Shown in pieces: positions 1-7,598 of a stretch of 45,094 nt of DNA. Each line of letters begins with the position of its first letter. Positions within the stretch are counted from its first letter, which is position 1. Below the pieces are notes generated by a model. The model had not been told where the DNA came from, ran no database searches, and saw nothing but the letters and a program-made list of their open reading frames with translations. The stretch covers positions 1 through 45,094 of the forward strand of contig JAUTCS010000098.1 of NCBI GenBank assembly GCA_030673825.1, given 5' to 3'. The position numbers and the translations under genes are program-made. The stretch comes from Verrucomicrobiota bacterium JB024. Its GTDB lineage: Bacteria > Verrucomicrobiota > Verrucomicrobiia > Opitutales > Cerasicoccaceae.

Positions 1-32
1 GCTCTGCCGAGAGCGACTAACTCCTGCCGATC

Positions 33-1424
33 GTGCCCCCCTCCCCGCGCTCCGGCTGCCAGTGGCTCGCGCACTGGGGCGCGCACGGCTGCCATGGCCT
101 GCTCGCCGACGAGATGGGCCTGGGCAAGACCCTGCAAATCCTTTCCCTGCTGGTGGCGCATCCGGTCCCGGACAAGCGCTCCATCATCGTCTGCCCGGCC
201 AGCGTCGTGCCCGTGTGGCAGAGCGAACTGCGCAAGTTTTTCCCGGACCAGCTCTGCCGCATCCTGCGCAAGGGCGAGGACTTTTTCAGCTCGGACGAGC
301 CCTGCCTGTGGATCGCCAGCTACACCCAGCTGCGCCGCCACAAGTCCCAGCTCGACCAGATCGAGTTCGGCTACGCCGTGCTCGACGAGGCCCAGTACAT
401 CAAAAACCCGGAGGCCAAGGTCACCCAGGCGTGCATGAACATCCGCGCCCGGCACCGCGTGGCCCTCACCGGTACGCCGCTGGAGAACCGCTTCCTGGAC
501 CTGTGGACGATCTTCCGCTTCCTCATGCCGGGGCTGCTCGGCAGCCGCCGCCGCTTCGAGGAGCACTACCAGGCCGACCCCGAGGGATTCATGAAAAAGG
601 TCGGCGTGCAGATCGCGCCCTTCGTCCTGCGCCGCACCAAGGACAAGGTCCTCAAGGAGCTGCCCGGCAAGGTCGAGACCGACCTCATCTGCTCCATGAC
701 CGAGCTCCAGCGCCGTCTCTACCAGCAGCTGGCCGAGGAGGGCGTGGCCCGCATCGGGGACAACCTCCAGACCTACACCGCGGAGAACACCTTTAGCCTG
801 CTGACCCTGCTCACGCGCCTGCGCCAGGTCTCCTGCGACCCCGGCCTGCTGCCGTGGATGAAGCAGGGCACCGACTGGCAGCAGAGCGGCAAGCTCCTCA
901 CCCTCATCGACCGCCTGCGCGAGATCGTGGCCAACGGCCACAAGGCCGTCGTCTTCAGCCAGTTCGTTACCTTCCTGGACCGGGTCAAGGCCATGCTCGA
1001 CATCGAGTTGCCCGGCCTCGAACTCTACACCCTCACCGGCAAGACCGCCGACCGCGCCAAGCCGGTCGATGCCTTCCAGACGACGAAAAACCCCGCCGTC
1101 ATGCTTGTGAGCCTGCGGGCGGGGGGCACGGGCGTCACCCTGCACGCCGCCGACTACGTCTTCCTCCTGGACCCGTGGTGGAACCCCGCGGTGGAGAACC
1201 AGGCCATCGACCGCGTGCACCGTATCGGCCAGCGCAAGACCGTTTTTGTCTATCGTCTGGTCACCGCCGGCACGGTCGAGGACCGTGTCCAGCAGCTCAA
1301 GGCCGGCAAGCGCTTCCTCTTCGAGGAAACGATGCGCGCCGCCCCCGGCGGAGCCGACTTCACCCAGTACTTCCACTCGCTGCACGAGCTCATCGACCTG
1401 CTACCGGACAAGTCCGGGGAATAA
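33..1424 (+). CDS. SNF2/HepA-family helicase, C-terminal part (5' end disrupted or outside the window)
   Basis: Superfamily-2 ATPase of the Swi2/Snf2 class, a DNA- or RNA-polymerase-remodelling motor. Seen: Walker A in DEMGLGKTLQ near residue 30, a DEAQ box near residue 119, TGTPLEN near 146, then a complete C-terminal helicase half with FSQF, SLRAGGTGVTL and DRVHRIGQ. About 460 residues remain, roughly the catalytic core; bacterial relatives normally carry several hundred more N-terminal residues, often with a SWIM zinc finger. The GTG at 33 is only the first possible start: a TAA at 18-20 lies in this frame, and the usual LRPYQ motif just before the GCQWL stretch is absent. Bases 2-55 in another frame read acceptably as the missing upstream part, so the gene is probably frameshifted, or the sequence is wrong here. 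Family certain, integrity doubtful. Confidence 0.85.
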   Translation: MPPSPRSGCQWLAHWGAHGCHGLLADEMGLGKTLQILSLLVAHPVPDKRSIIVCPASVVPVWQSELRKFFPDQLCRILRKGEDFFSSDEPCLWIASYTQLRRHKSQLDQIEFGYAVLDEAQYIKNPEAKVTQACMNIRARHRVALTGTPLENRFLDLWTIFRFLMPGLLGSRRRFEEHYQADPEGFMKKVGVQIAPFVLRRTKDKVLKELPGKVETDLICSMTELQRRLYQQLAEEGVARIGDNLQTYTAENTFSLLTLLTRLRQVSCDPGLLPWMKQGTDWQQSGKLLTLIDRLREIVANGHKAVVFSQFVTFLDRVKAMLDIELPGLELYTLTGKTADRAKPVDAFQTTKNPAVMLVSLRAGGTGVTLHAADYVFLLDPWWNPAVENQAIDRVHRIGQRKTVFVYRLVTAGTVEDRVQQLKAGKRFLFEETMRAAPGGADFTQYFHSLHELIDLLPDKSGE

Positions 1425-1677
1425 CGGTCCTTTGATGGGGCGGGATGTGTCTGCTCCGCATTACTGAGACTTATGTTCAGGCGTTGCGAGTTTTTACTGG
1501 GTAATAATGGCCGCTGATCGAGGCTGGCCTCTTGTATTCGGGTGGAATTCATTGTAGTACGAACGCACCAATTTTGCTTTGGCTGTCAGTGCGTGCCTCC
1601 TGACAGTCATTCTCCACCGGCGTTAAAGGCAAGCGGACGGAGTTTATTCTGTCCCGCCCGGCGTCGGCGTGTGCCCT

Positions 1678-1720
1678 TCAGGCCGCTTCTATTTGGGGGA
1701 GCGGCCTGATCGCTTTTCTG
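1678..1720 (+). terminator. Terminator-like hairpin downstream of the helicase gene
   Basis: Perfect 10-bp stem TCAGGCCGCT (1678-1687) and AGCGGCCTGA (1700-1709) with a 12-nt loop, followed by TCGCTTTTCTG. The T-run is short (four), and the hairpin lies about 250 bp after the helicase stop, so efficiency is uncertain. Confidence 0.5.
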
Positions 1721-1756
1721 TTAGGGAGGTAGAGCGAGGATGGACGTCAGGCTTGA

Positions 1757-1774
1757 TTGTCACGGTAAATTCAC
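1757..1774 (+). promoter_or_regulatory. Weak Pho-box-like repeat upstream of phoU
   Basis: TTGTCAC, a 4-nt spacer, then AATTCAC. The two TCA cores are 11 bp apart, the spacing of enterobacterial Pho boxes (CTGTCAT repeats), but the second half matches in only about four of seven positions. It lies about 170 bp before the phoU ATG. Suggestive only. Confidence 0.2.
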
Positions 1775-1945
1775 ATTACGGCCATTGCTATTAGATACGC
1801 ATGGGTGCATGTTATTTTCGTTGAATAATACGGCAAAACCCGGCATCAGCTTTGCTTTGCACCGTTTTTGACAACCGGGGTTTTGCGTCCGCCTCTCACT
1901 GCTTTCAGCGTGTTTCGCCCGCCGAATGCCCTAATCTTGACTTTC

Positions 1946-2629
1946 ATGCACCCTTTTTACCAAGCCGAACTCAAGCAGATCAGGCAGAACCTTGTCCTGA
2001 TGGGCGAGCGTGCGATCGAGGTGGTTCGTTTCGCCGTCCAGTCTCTGGTCGATGACGACGCGGACCTCTCCGGGAAAGTCATCGAGATGGACGACCGGAT
2101 CGACGAGCTCGAGCTGGCCATCGACAGCGAGGCCATCCGTTACATTTCGCTGCGCTCCCCGGTCGCCTCCGACCTGCGCCTGCTGACCATGGCGATGAAG
2201 GCCTGCCACGACCTTGAACGGGTCGGTGACGAGGCCACCACCATCGCCAAGTACGCCCGGCGCATGCACGACAACTACCCGCCGAAAAATCTCCGCGCCA
2301 TCCCCACCATGGCCGAACTCGTCATCGAGCAGTTGCGCAATGCCATGGACAGCTTTATCTCCGAGGACGCGCAGGTCGCCTACTCGGTGCCCAAGCAGGA
2401 CCGCCAGATCGACGACCTGCACCGGCAGAACTACCGCGAGCTCACCGCCGCCATCCGCCAGACCCCCGAGCTGACCGAGCAGCTGATCGAGCTCATCTTC
2501 ATCTCCAAGGCGCTGGAGCGCATCGGCGACCACGCCACCAATGTGGCCGAGGATGTCATCTACGTGCTCGAAGGCGACGACGTGCGCCACACCGAGGCCG
2601 TCAAGCGTTCCGTCCAGTCCGGCCACTGA
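1946..2629 (+). CDS. phoU: Phosphate-specific transport regulator PhoU
   Basis: Cytoplasmic all-helical protein that represses Pho-regulon signalling by linking the PstSCAB transporter to the PhoR kinase. The 227 residues give the normal family length. Two PhoU repeats are visible, each with its metal-binding signature: LERVGDEATTIAKYA in the first half and LERIGDHATNVAEDV near the C terminus. I chose the ATG at 1946 (MHPFYQAEL), which matches the usual N terminus; a TTG at 1868 would add 26 residues without family character. There is no clear Shine-Dalgarno. No pst or phoBR genes lie next to it in this window, so it stands alone here. Confidence 0.95.
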   Translation: MHPFYQAELKQIRQNLVLMGERAIEVVRFAVQSLVDDDADLSGKVIEMDDRIDELELAIDSEAIRYISLRSPVASDLRLLTMAMKACHDLERVGDEATTIAKYARRMHDNYPPKNLRAIPTMAELVIEQLRNAMDSFISEDAQVAYSVPKQDRQIDDLHRQNYRELTAAIRQTPELTEQLIELIFISKALERIGDHATNVAEDVIYVLEGDDVRHTEAVKRSVQSGH

Positions 2630-2787
2630 GGCGGAGATAAGTCCGGTCGGAGCTAGCCTTGCGCAGCCATCGGAGCTTGCGCAGGCGTTCCGGTGCTTGA
2701 AGTTTCTCCGGCGCGAGACACTCCAGCGCGAGACACTCCGGGGGTGATGCTTCGGCGTAAAAATACCCCGATGCTAAAGCACGACGG

Positions 2788-2886
2788 CAACCCCAACGGG
2801 GTTGCGCACTTCAGCCCAGGGTTGCTTCGCTACCCTGGGACAAGAAAAAGGGACCGACTTCTTTCCCCTCAACCCTGAAAGGGTTG
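2788..2886. repeat. Tandem array of three small hairpins (REP-like)
   Basis: Three palindromes in 100 bp: CAACCCC-AAC-GGGGTTG (2788-2804), CCCAGGGT...ACCCTGGG (2815-2839, 9-nt loop) and CAACCCT-GAA-AGGGTTG (2870-2886). The outer two share a 3-nt loop and are both followed by CGCA. The array fills the 310-bp gap between the convergent phoU and GH20 genes and may end transcription from either side, though no T-run follows. It resembles dispersed palindromic repeats of planctomycete and verrucomicrobial genomes (recollection, not a search). Confidence 0.7.
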
Positions 2887-2940
2887 CGCAGAGGCGTTAC
2901 GCTGAACGCGGAGAGTCCTCCGCTGCTCAAGCCTGCCGGT

Positions 2941-4617
2941 TCAACTCACCCGGCTAAAATATCCCTTGCTCTCGGCCAACCCGCCGGGTCGGTTACGCCG
3001 CAGCCATTGGCGTTCGTGGGCGGCGAGGGCTTCCTGGACGCCTGCTCGTAACGCATCTCCTCCCACCCGGTTTTCGCGGGCGCAGGTCAACCGTTCCAGT
3101 GAGAGCCGGGTCAGGCGCACGGCTTGGCGGGCCTCGTCCATCAGCCAGCGGGCGTCGCCGCAGCGCGGAGCCGCCCGTCCCAGGTGTGTCTCGGCCTGCG
3201 TCAGCTTTTCCGCGATCTGCGCGGTCTCGGCGGGGGAGATTTGTTGGGCCAGCGTGCGGACTTCGTCCGTCTCGCCGAAGAGGGCCCGAAAGAGTACGCT
3301 GCGGTTGTGCTGGCGCAGCGCGGTGCAGGATTCGATCTCGCCGAGTGCGGCGAGCGCGTCGGCGAACCCGCCCGTGGCGTCGTCGAGCAAGCGGCGACTG
3401 AGCGTTAGTGTCCAGCGGTCGGGGTCGGTCTGCTCGCCCTCCCAGGCGTGCTGCGCGGTCAGTACGAGCGCGGGCAGCGTGAGCGGAAGCGGTTGGATAT
3501 GCCCCTGGTCCCCCCAGTGGGTGAGGAGCAGCCCGTGCGCCCCGTGGCGCAGCCCTTCGCGGGTAGCGCTGGCGATGTTCGCCCGCGCCGTTTCCAGCCG
3601 TCCGTGCGTGCTCAGCCAGGTCGAGTCACCGGGGGCGACGAGAAAACGGAACCCCGCGTCGGCGACCTGCTTGCACTGCTCGGCAAAGGGATGCTCCCGC
3701 TCGTAGCCCCAGATGACGGGGACGGCCCCGGCGGGCAGCCGCCGGATGAACTCGGGACGCTTGAGCACGATGTCGGCCCAGAAGTGCATCTGCCGCCCGT
3801 GCTCGGCCACGAGCTTGCCCACCTGCTCCAGAAACTCCAGGTAAACCTCCTCGATGCCGACGGCCTCGGCGCGGGCGCGACTGTGCCCGAGCCCGAGGTC
3901 GAAGGTCTCGTCGCAGCCGACGTTGAACTTCCGGCTGCGGAAGTGCGGCAGCAACTGCGTATAAAGGTCGTCGAGCAGGGCGAGGCTGGCGGCGTCGGGC
4001 TTGAGCGTGGCCCCGTATTTGCGGAAGTCGCCGAAGGGCGAGGTAAACCCGTCCGGGCACTCGGCCAGGTGCCGGTACTCGGGGTGGCGCAGCCAGCGCT
4101 CCAGGTGGCCGAAGGAGTTCTGGTTGGGCACGAGCTCGATGTGGCGGGCGGCGCAGGCGGCGTCGAGCCGCTCGATCTCCTCGCCCGTCATGGGCGAGCT
4201 TTCGCGCCAGACGGCTTCGTGCCCGGCATAGGCGAAGGTGTGCTCGGTGTAGAGTTGAAGCTGGTTGTAGCGCAGCGCGGCCAGCCGGTCCACCAGCCGC
4301 ATGAGCTCGTCCATTGTCGGAACCTTGCACCGGCTGATGTCGAGCATGTACCCGCGCTCGCGGAAGGCCGGCCCGTCGGCGATCTCCAGACAGGGCAAGG
4401 TTTCACCGCTCTGCGTGCGGATCTGCGCGAGCGTGTCGAGCCCGTAGGCCAGCCCGGCCTCGTCCTGCGCGCAGACTTCGACGCTGCCGGGCTTGATCGT
4501 TAGCGTGTAGTGTTCGGGCGGCAGCTTGTCATGAGATTTGGATACAGCCGTCGGGGTCGAGGCCGGTGCGCTGCCGGTGCGAAGCGTGAGGCTGCGGGGC
4601 TGGGGAAAGAGCTGCAT
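2941..4617 (-). CDS. Glycoside hydrolase family 20 (beta-N-acetylhexosaminidase-like)
   Basis: Predicted exo-hydrolase removing terminal beta-GlcNAc/GalNAc residues by substrate-assisted catalysis. Seen in 558 residues: an N-terminal GH20b-like alpha/beta domain (about 1-85), the barrel entry FRERGYMLDISRCKVPT (about 85-101), and the catalytic Asp-Glu pair in NVGCDETFD (D236-E237). Tryptophans expected to line the sugar site occur at FWADIV and VIWGY. I see no signal peptide, so it may act on imported oligosaccharides in the cytoplasm. Its ATG follows the stop of the GKRP/MurQ-like gene by 3 bp, so the two are surely cotranscribed. Exact substrate unknown. Confidence 0.85.
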   Translation of the reverse strand: MQLFPQPRSLTLRTGSAPASTPTAVSKSHDKLPPEHYTLTIKPGSVEVCAQDEAGLAYGLDTLAQIRTQSGETLPCLEIADGPAFRERGYMLDISRCKVPTMDELMRLVDRLAALRYNQLQLYTEHTFAYAGHEAVWRESSPMTGEEIERLDAACAARHIELVPNQNSFGHLERWLRHPEYRHLAECPDGFTSPFGDFRKYGATLKPDAASLALLDDLYTQLLPHFRSRKFNVGCDETFDLGLGHSRARAEAVGIEEVYLEFLEQVGKLVAEHGRQMHFWADIVLKRPEFIRRLPAGAVPVIWGYEREHPFAEQCKQVADAGFRFLVAPGDSTWLSTHGRLETARANIASATREGLRHGAHGLLLTHWGDQGHIQPLPLTLPALVLTAQHAWEGEQTDPDRWTLTLSRRLLDDATGGFADALAALGEIESCTALRQHNRSVLFRALFGETDEVRTLAQQISPAETAQIAEKLTQAETHLGRAAPRCGDARWLMDEARQAVRLTRLSLERLTCARENRVGGDALRAGVQEALAAHERQWLRRNRPGGLAESKGYFSRVS

Positions 4618-4620
4618 GGG

Positions 4621-6144
4621 TCAGGCGGGCTGGAGCGCGTCGAGGGTTTTAAGCACGATGGCCTCGTCCGGGCCGAGTGTCTCGCGCACTTTATACAGCG
4701 TGCGTGCGGTCGCGGCGTAGTCGGCCTCGCGCCCGGTGCGTAGGCGGTGCAGTTCGCGGATGTAGCGCACCGCGCGGTCGATGAGCTTGTTGTTGGAGGG
4801 CTTGACCCAGGTCATGAGGTTGCCCTCGTAGCGCCCGAGCCGCCCCATGACGAGCGTCGAGTGCGTGTTGAGCACGAGCTTGAGCAGCAGGTGGCGAAAG
4901 AGCAGGGGAGCGCCCGCCGTCGGCAGCATGTGCCCGAGCGAGCCGAGCTGGAACGTGATCCCCTCCGGCGCGGCCAGCAGCCGGAAGCGGTTAAACATCT
5001 CGCTCGCGCGGTGCAGGCGGGCGGCCTTGGAGATGTCGAAGCCCAGCAGCGTTTCAAGCCCGGCGACGGCGCGGCACTCCGCCCACTCCAGACAGCGCGG
5101 TTGGCGGCGCAGCAGCAGCTCCCAGGCGGCGGCGGAGTCGGCGGCTTGCGGCAGGCACAGGTAGCACAGGCTGGGCGGCTGGGCAGGGAGATGTGTGTTC
5201 TCGAAGGCGGGCTGGGAAAAGGTGGGGGCACGCTCGGTGGTGTCGGTCAGCACGGTGATGCCGTAGGCGTCAGTTTCGTAGAGCACCTGTTCGCCGTTGG
5301 TGTAGCGATCCGCCTCGGCGGCGGTGAAGGTTTCGATAAAGCCCCAGTCCGTCCCCATGGCCAGCGCGGTAAACTCCGCCAACGCCGCCTGGATTTTTTC
5401 CGGCGCGGCATGGTGCTCCAGGGCGAGCCCGGCGGCGAGCATCTGCACGGTGCTGGCCTGCATGCGGGTGCTTCCGGCCAGTGCCATCGGGCCGACCGTG
5501 AGGTTGAGTTTGCGGATGCCGGGGTTTCCCAGCACGCGGCGCGAACGCTCGGCCACGCGGGCCAGGACTGTATCCGGATTACAATACAGGAACCACGGCG
5601 CGCGTTTCGAGATAACGGCGGCGGCTTCGCACGCGCCGATGACGAACGGCGTCTCTCCGCCCTCGGTGATCGCGAGCAGCAGGTCGTTTTCGCCAAAGCC
5701 CAACTCACGTAACTGACGCTCTCCGTAGCCGGGAAAATCCTCGAAGCCCTCCAGCGAGCGGATGAGGGCAGCGTCGCCCCCGGCCATGAACCCGGTCACG
5801 CGCCCGGCCAGCTCTGGCGGCAGCATCCCCTCGCGGCTGAGTGTCTCCAGCGAAAGCGAGAGCCGCCCCGTCGCCCCGCAGCCGCACAGGTACACGCGTC
5901 CGCCCGCTGCGAAAGTCTCCCCGACGGCGGCGGCCAGCGCCGCGATGCCGTCCGCGTAGCCCGCGAGTTGTTCCAGAGCGAGCCGGTCCACTTCCTTGAG
6001 CGTGGCGATGGCTTGCGACAGGTCGTTCTGCGCCAGCTCGGAGAGCTTACGCGTAAGCGGGTGGGGCTGCTCGGTCACAAGCTCGCCCAGACGGAACTGA
6101 TCCGCCATCGACAAAAATTCCTCCGCATCGGCTGCCGTTTTCAT
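4621..6144 (-). CDS. Long MurQ / glucokinase-regulatory-protein-like SIS protein
   Basis: Sugar-phosphate-binding SIS protein related to N-acetylmuramic acid 6-phosphate etherase (MurQ). Seen in 507 residues: GCGATGR (88-94), AGGDA and LEGFED (121-136), TEGGETPFVIG (160-170) and GSTRMQA (224-230). The MurQ-like tail KLVLNTHSTLVMGRLGRYE appears only at 422-440, so about 190 residues are inserted where MurQ is continuous. This is the double-SIS layout of animal GKRP. The catalytic Glu that follows the first glycine loop in MurQ (in SEC) is not at its place; LSLSLETL is found instead. A regulator or altered enzyme is therefore as likely as an etherase. The ATG at 6144 (MKTAADAEEF) fits better than an upstream start at 6210, whose leader lies in repeat-bearing DNA. 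Confidence 0.8.
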   Translation of the reverse strand: MKTAADAEEFLSMADQFRLGELVTEQPHPLTRKLSELAQNDLSQAIATLKEVDRLALEQLAGYADGIAALAAAVGETFAAGGRVYLCGCGATGRLSLSLETLSREGMLPPELAGRVTGFMAGGDAALIRSLEGFEDFPGYGERQLRELGFGENDLLLAITEGGETPFVIGACEAAAVISKRAPWFLYCNPDTVLARVAERSRRVLGNPGIRKLNLTVGPMALAGSTRMQASTVQMLAAGLALEHHAAPEKIQAALAEFTALAMGTDWGFIETFTAAEADRYTNGEQVLYETDAYGITVLTDTTERAPTFSQPAFENTHLPAQPPSLCYLCLPQAADSAAAWELLLRRQPRCLEWAECRAVAGLETLLGFDISKAARLHRASEMFNRFRLLAAPEGITFQLGSLGHMLPTAGAPLLFRHLLLKLVLNTHSTLVMGRLGRYEGNLMTWVKPSNNKLIDRAVRYIRELHRLRTGREADYAATARTLYKVRETLGPDEAIVLKTLDALQPA

Positions 6145-6197
6145 ACTTGGATAAAACTGAATACCCCGGTTCCCGTGAAACAAGCAAATACAAGTTG

Positions 6198-6228
6198 CCC
6201 GCGAAGTCACGCGAAGAGACGCGAAGGG
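6198..6228. repeat. Word repeat, GCGAAG(N)CAC family, single copy
   Basis: Three 10-bp units beginning GCGAAG (6201, 6211, 6221) just upstream of the GKRP-like gene. The same family occurs as inverted pairs at 21.4 kb and 32.4-32.65 kb. I found no inverted mate here. Confidence 0.7.
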
Positions 6229-6253
6229 CGATGAGGGCGGGACGGTTTTTTAT

Positions 6254-6488
6254 CTCACACGGAGGCACTGAGGGCAGCGATATTGTTGAGCGGTTCGGAA
6301 AAAGCCGCTGCCCACTGTCCTTTGCTTTTTATCCACAGATGCACACAGATTATTGAGGAGTATCTGTGTGGAGTGGTGTAATCGATGGATGCTGCATTTC
6401 ATGCTCAAAATGCAACTCGCTACTCTACTCGCGAAAACCCGTCTGCGGTCACAGTCCTGCCGCCAGGCCTCCGTGCCCCCGTGTGAGC
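6254..6488. repeat. Nested inverted word repeats (CACACGGAGGCAC outer, CACAGAT inner)
   Basis: Outer arms: CTCACACGGAGGCACTGAGG from 6254 and its imperfect reverse complement, ending GTGTGAG, at about 6466-6488. Inner arms: ATCCACAGATGCACACAGAT at about 6332-6351 and ATCTGTGTGG at about 6362. No coding potential is visible in this 380-bp gap, which separates the GKRP-like gene from the nifJ operon terminator. Confidence 0.7.
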
Positions 6489-6527
6489 CTATTTATAAAA
6501 CCTCCCGCGATCCCGCCTCCTCCCCAA

Positions 6528-6560
6528 TAAAAAAAACGCCGGGCGCGAAGGCCCGGCGTT
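6528..6560 (-). terminator. Rho-independent terminator of the nifJ-DHOD operon
   Basis: Perfect 10-bp GC-rich stem AACGCCGGGC/GCCCGGCGTT (6535-6544 with 6551-6560), 6-nt loop, followed on the minus strand by a T-run (6536 down to 6529, interrupted once). It lies 37 bp after the stop of the DHOD-like gene. Confidence 0.9.
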
Positions 6561-6596
6561 AGAAACGTAGCGTGGTAGGTTAACCGATTGCGGGAC

Positions 6597-7595
6597 TTAG
6601 TCCTGTACGTCCCAGCTCTGGAGGATGCGCAGGTAGTTGGCGCGCTCGATGGCCTCGGGGTTGGGGGCATGCTGGTAGCTCATGCTGCCCTTCATCTGGG
6701 CGAGCGACTCGTACTCGCGCTCTTCCATCCACTGGGCCAGTTCGCGGCGCAGCTTGGTGATCTGGGGAAGGCCGTTGCGCAGGAGCGTGGAGACGAGCTG
6801 GATGGCGTCGGCCCCGGCCATGACGGCCTTGACCGCGTCCTCGTGCGTGTGCACGCCGCCGGTCACCGCGAGGTTGAGCTGGGTGCGTCCGGCCAGGATG
6901 GCCAGCCAGCGCAGGCGCAGCAGCAGTTCGGAGGAGTCGGAGAGCTTGAGCGAGGGCACCGCTTCGAGGTTCTCGATGTCGATGTCCGGCTGGTAGAAGC
7001 GGTTGAAGAGCACGACGGCGTTGGCGCCCTTTTCCTCGACCTGCTTGACGAAGCACGGCAGTGACGAGAAGAACGGCGAGAGCTTGACCGCCAGCGGCAG
7101 TTTCACGCTCTGGCGCACCTTTTCGACGATCTCGATCAGGCCGCCCTCGACCTGCTCACAGGTTTCCTCGTCCGAGCGGGGCTGGTAGTACAGGTTCAGC
7201 TCCAGGGCGTCGGCCCCGGCCTCCTCCATGTACTTGGCGTACTCCATCCACGTGCCGAGGTTGGTACCGTTGAGCGAGGCGATGACCGGGATGTCCACGG
7301 CCTGCTTGATCTCGCGGATGCGCTCCAGGTACTCGTCCGGCCCGAGGTGGAAGTCCTCGGGGGAGGGGAAGTAGCTGGTGGCCTCCGCGTACGACTCCTC
7401 GTGGCTGTACACATGCTCGGCAAGCCCCGCCTCGTGGTGGAGAATCTGCTCCTCGAAGAGCGAGTTCATCACGAGGGCGGCGGCCCCGGCGTCTTCGGCC
7501 TGGCGCACGCGGTCGAGCTTGGCGGCGATGGGAGAGGCGCCGACCACGAAGGGATGCGGCAGTTCAAAGCCCAGATAAGTGGTTTTCAGGTTCAT
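6597..7595 (-). CDS. Dihydroorotate dehydrogenase-like FMN protein, partner of NifJ
   Basis: TIM-barrel FMN oxidoreductase of the DHOD/dihydropyrimidine dehydrogenase class, 332 residues. Seen: VVGASPI at the first strand, VIASLNG, the LELNLYY strand, AVKLSPF, and the FMN-phosphate region TGGVHTHEDAVKAVMAGAD. This subfamily is regularly found beside pyruvate:ferredoxin oxidoreductase. Here it starts 3 bp after the nifJ stop, so it is the second gene of that operon. True pyrimidine synthesis is unlikely to be its job; it may exchange electrons with the ferredoxin pool (inference). A strong terminator follows. Confidence 0.85.
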   Translation of the reverse strand: MNLKTTYLGFELPHPFVVGASPIAAKLDRVRQAEDAGAAALVMNSLFEEQILHHEAGLAEHVYSHEESYAEATSYFPSPEDFHLGPDEYLERIREIKQAVDIPVIASLNGTNLGTWMEYAKYMEEAGADALELNLYYQPRSDEETCEQVEGGLIEIVEKVRQSVKLPLAVKLSPFFSSLPCFVKQVEEKGANAVVLFNRFYQPDIDIENLEAVPSLKLSDSSELLLRLRWLAILAGRTQLNLAVTGGVHTHEDAVKAVMAGADAIQLVSTLLRNGLPQITKLRRELAQWMEEREYESLAQMKGSMSYQHAPNPEAIERANYLRILQSWDVQD

Positions 7596-7598
7596 CGG

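Larger units (their letters stand above)
1425..1945. other. 521-bp intergenic region between the helicase and phoU
   Basis: No convincing gene is visible. It holds a hairpin CTGTCAG/CTGACAG (1583-1589 with 1600-1606, 10-nt loop), a stronger terminator-like hairpin at 1678-1709, and an AT-richer stretch at about 1750-1860 that probably contains the phoU promoter. That stretch includes a weak Pho-box-like direct repeat at 1757-1774. Confidence 0.6.
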
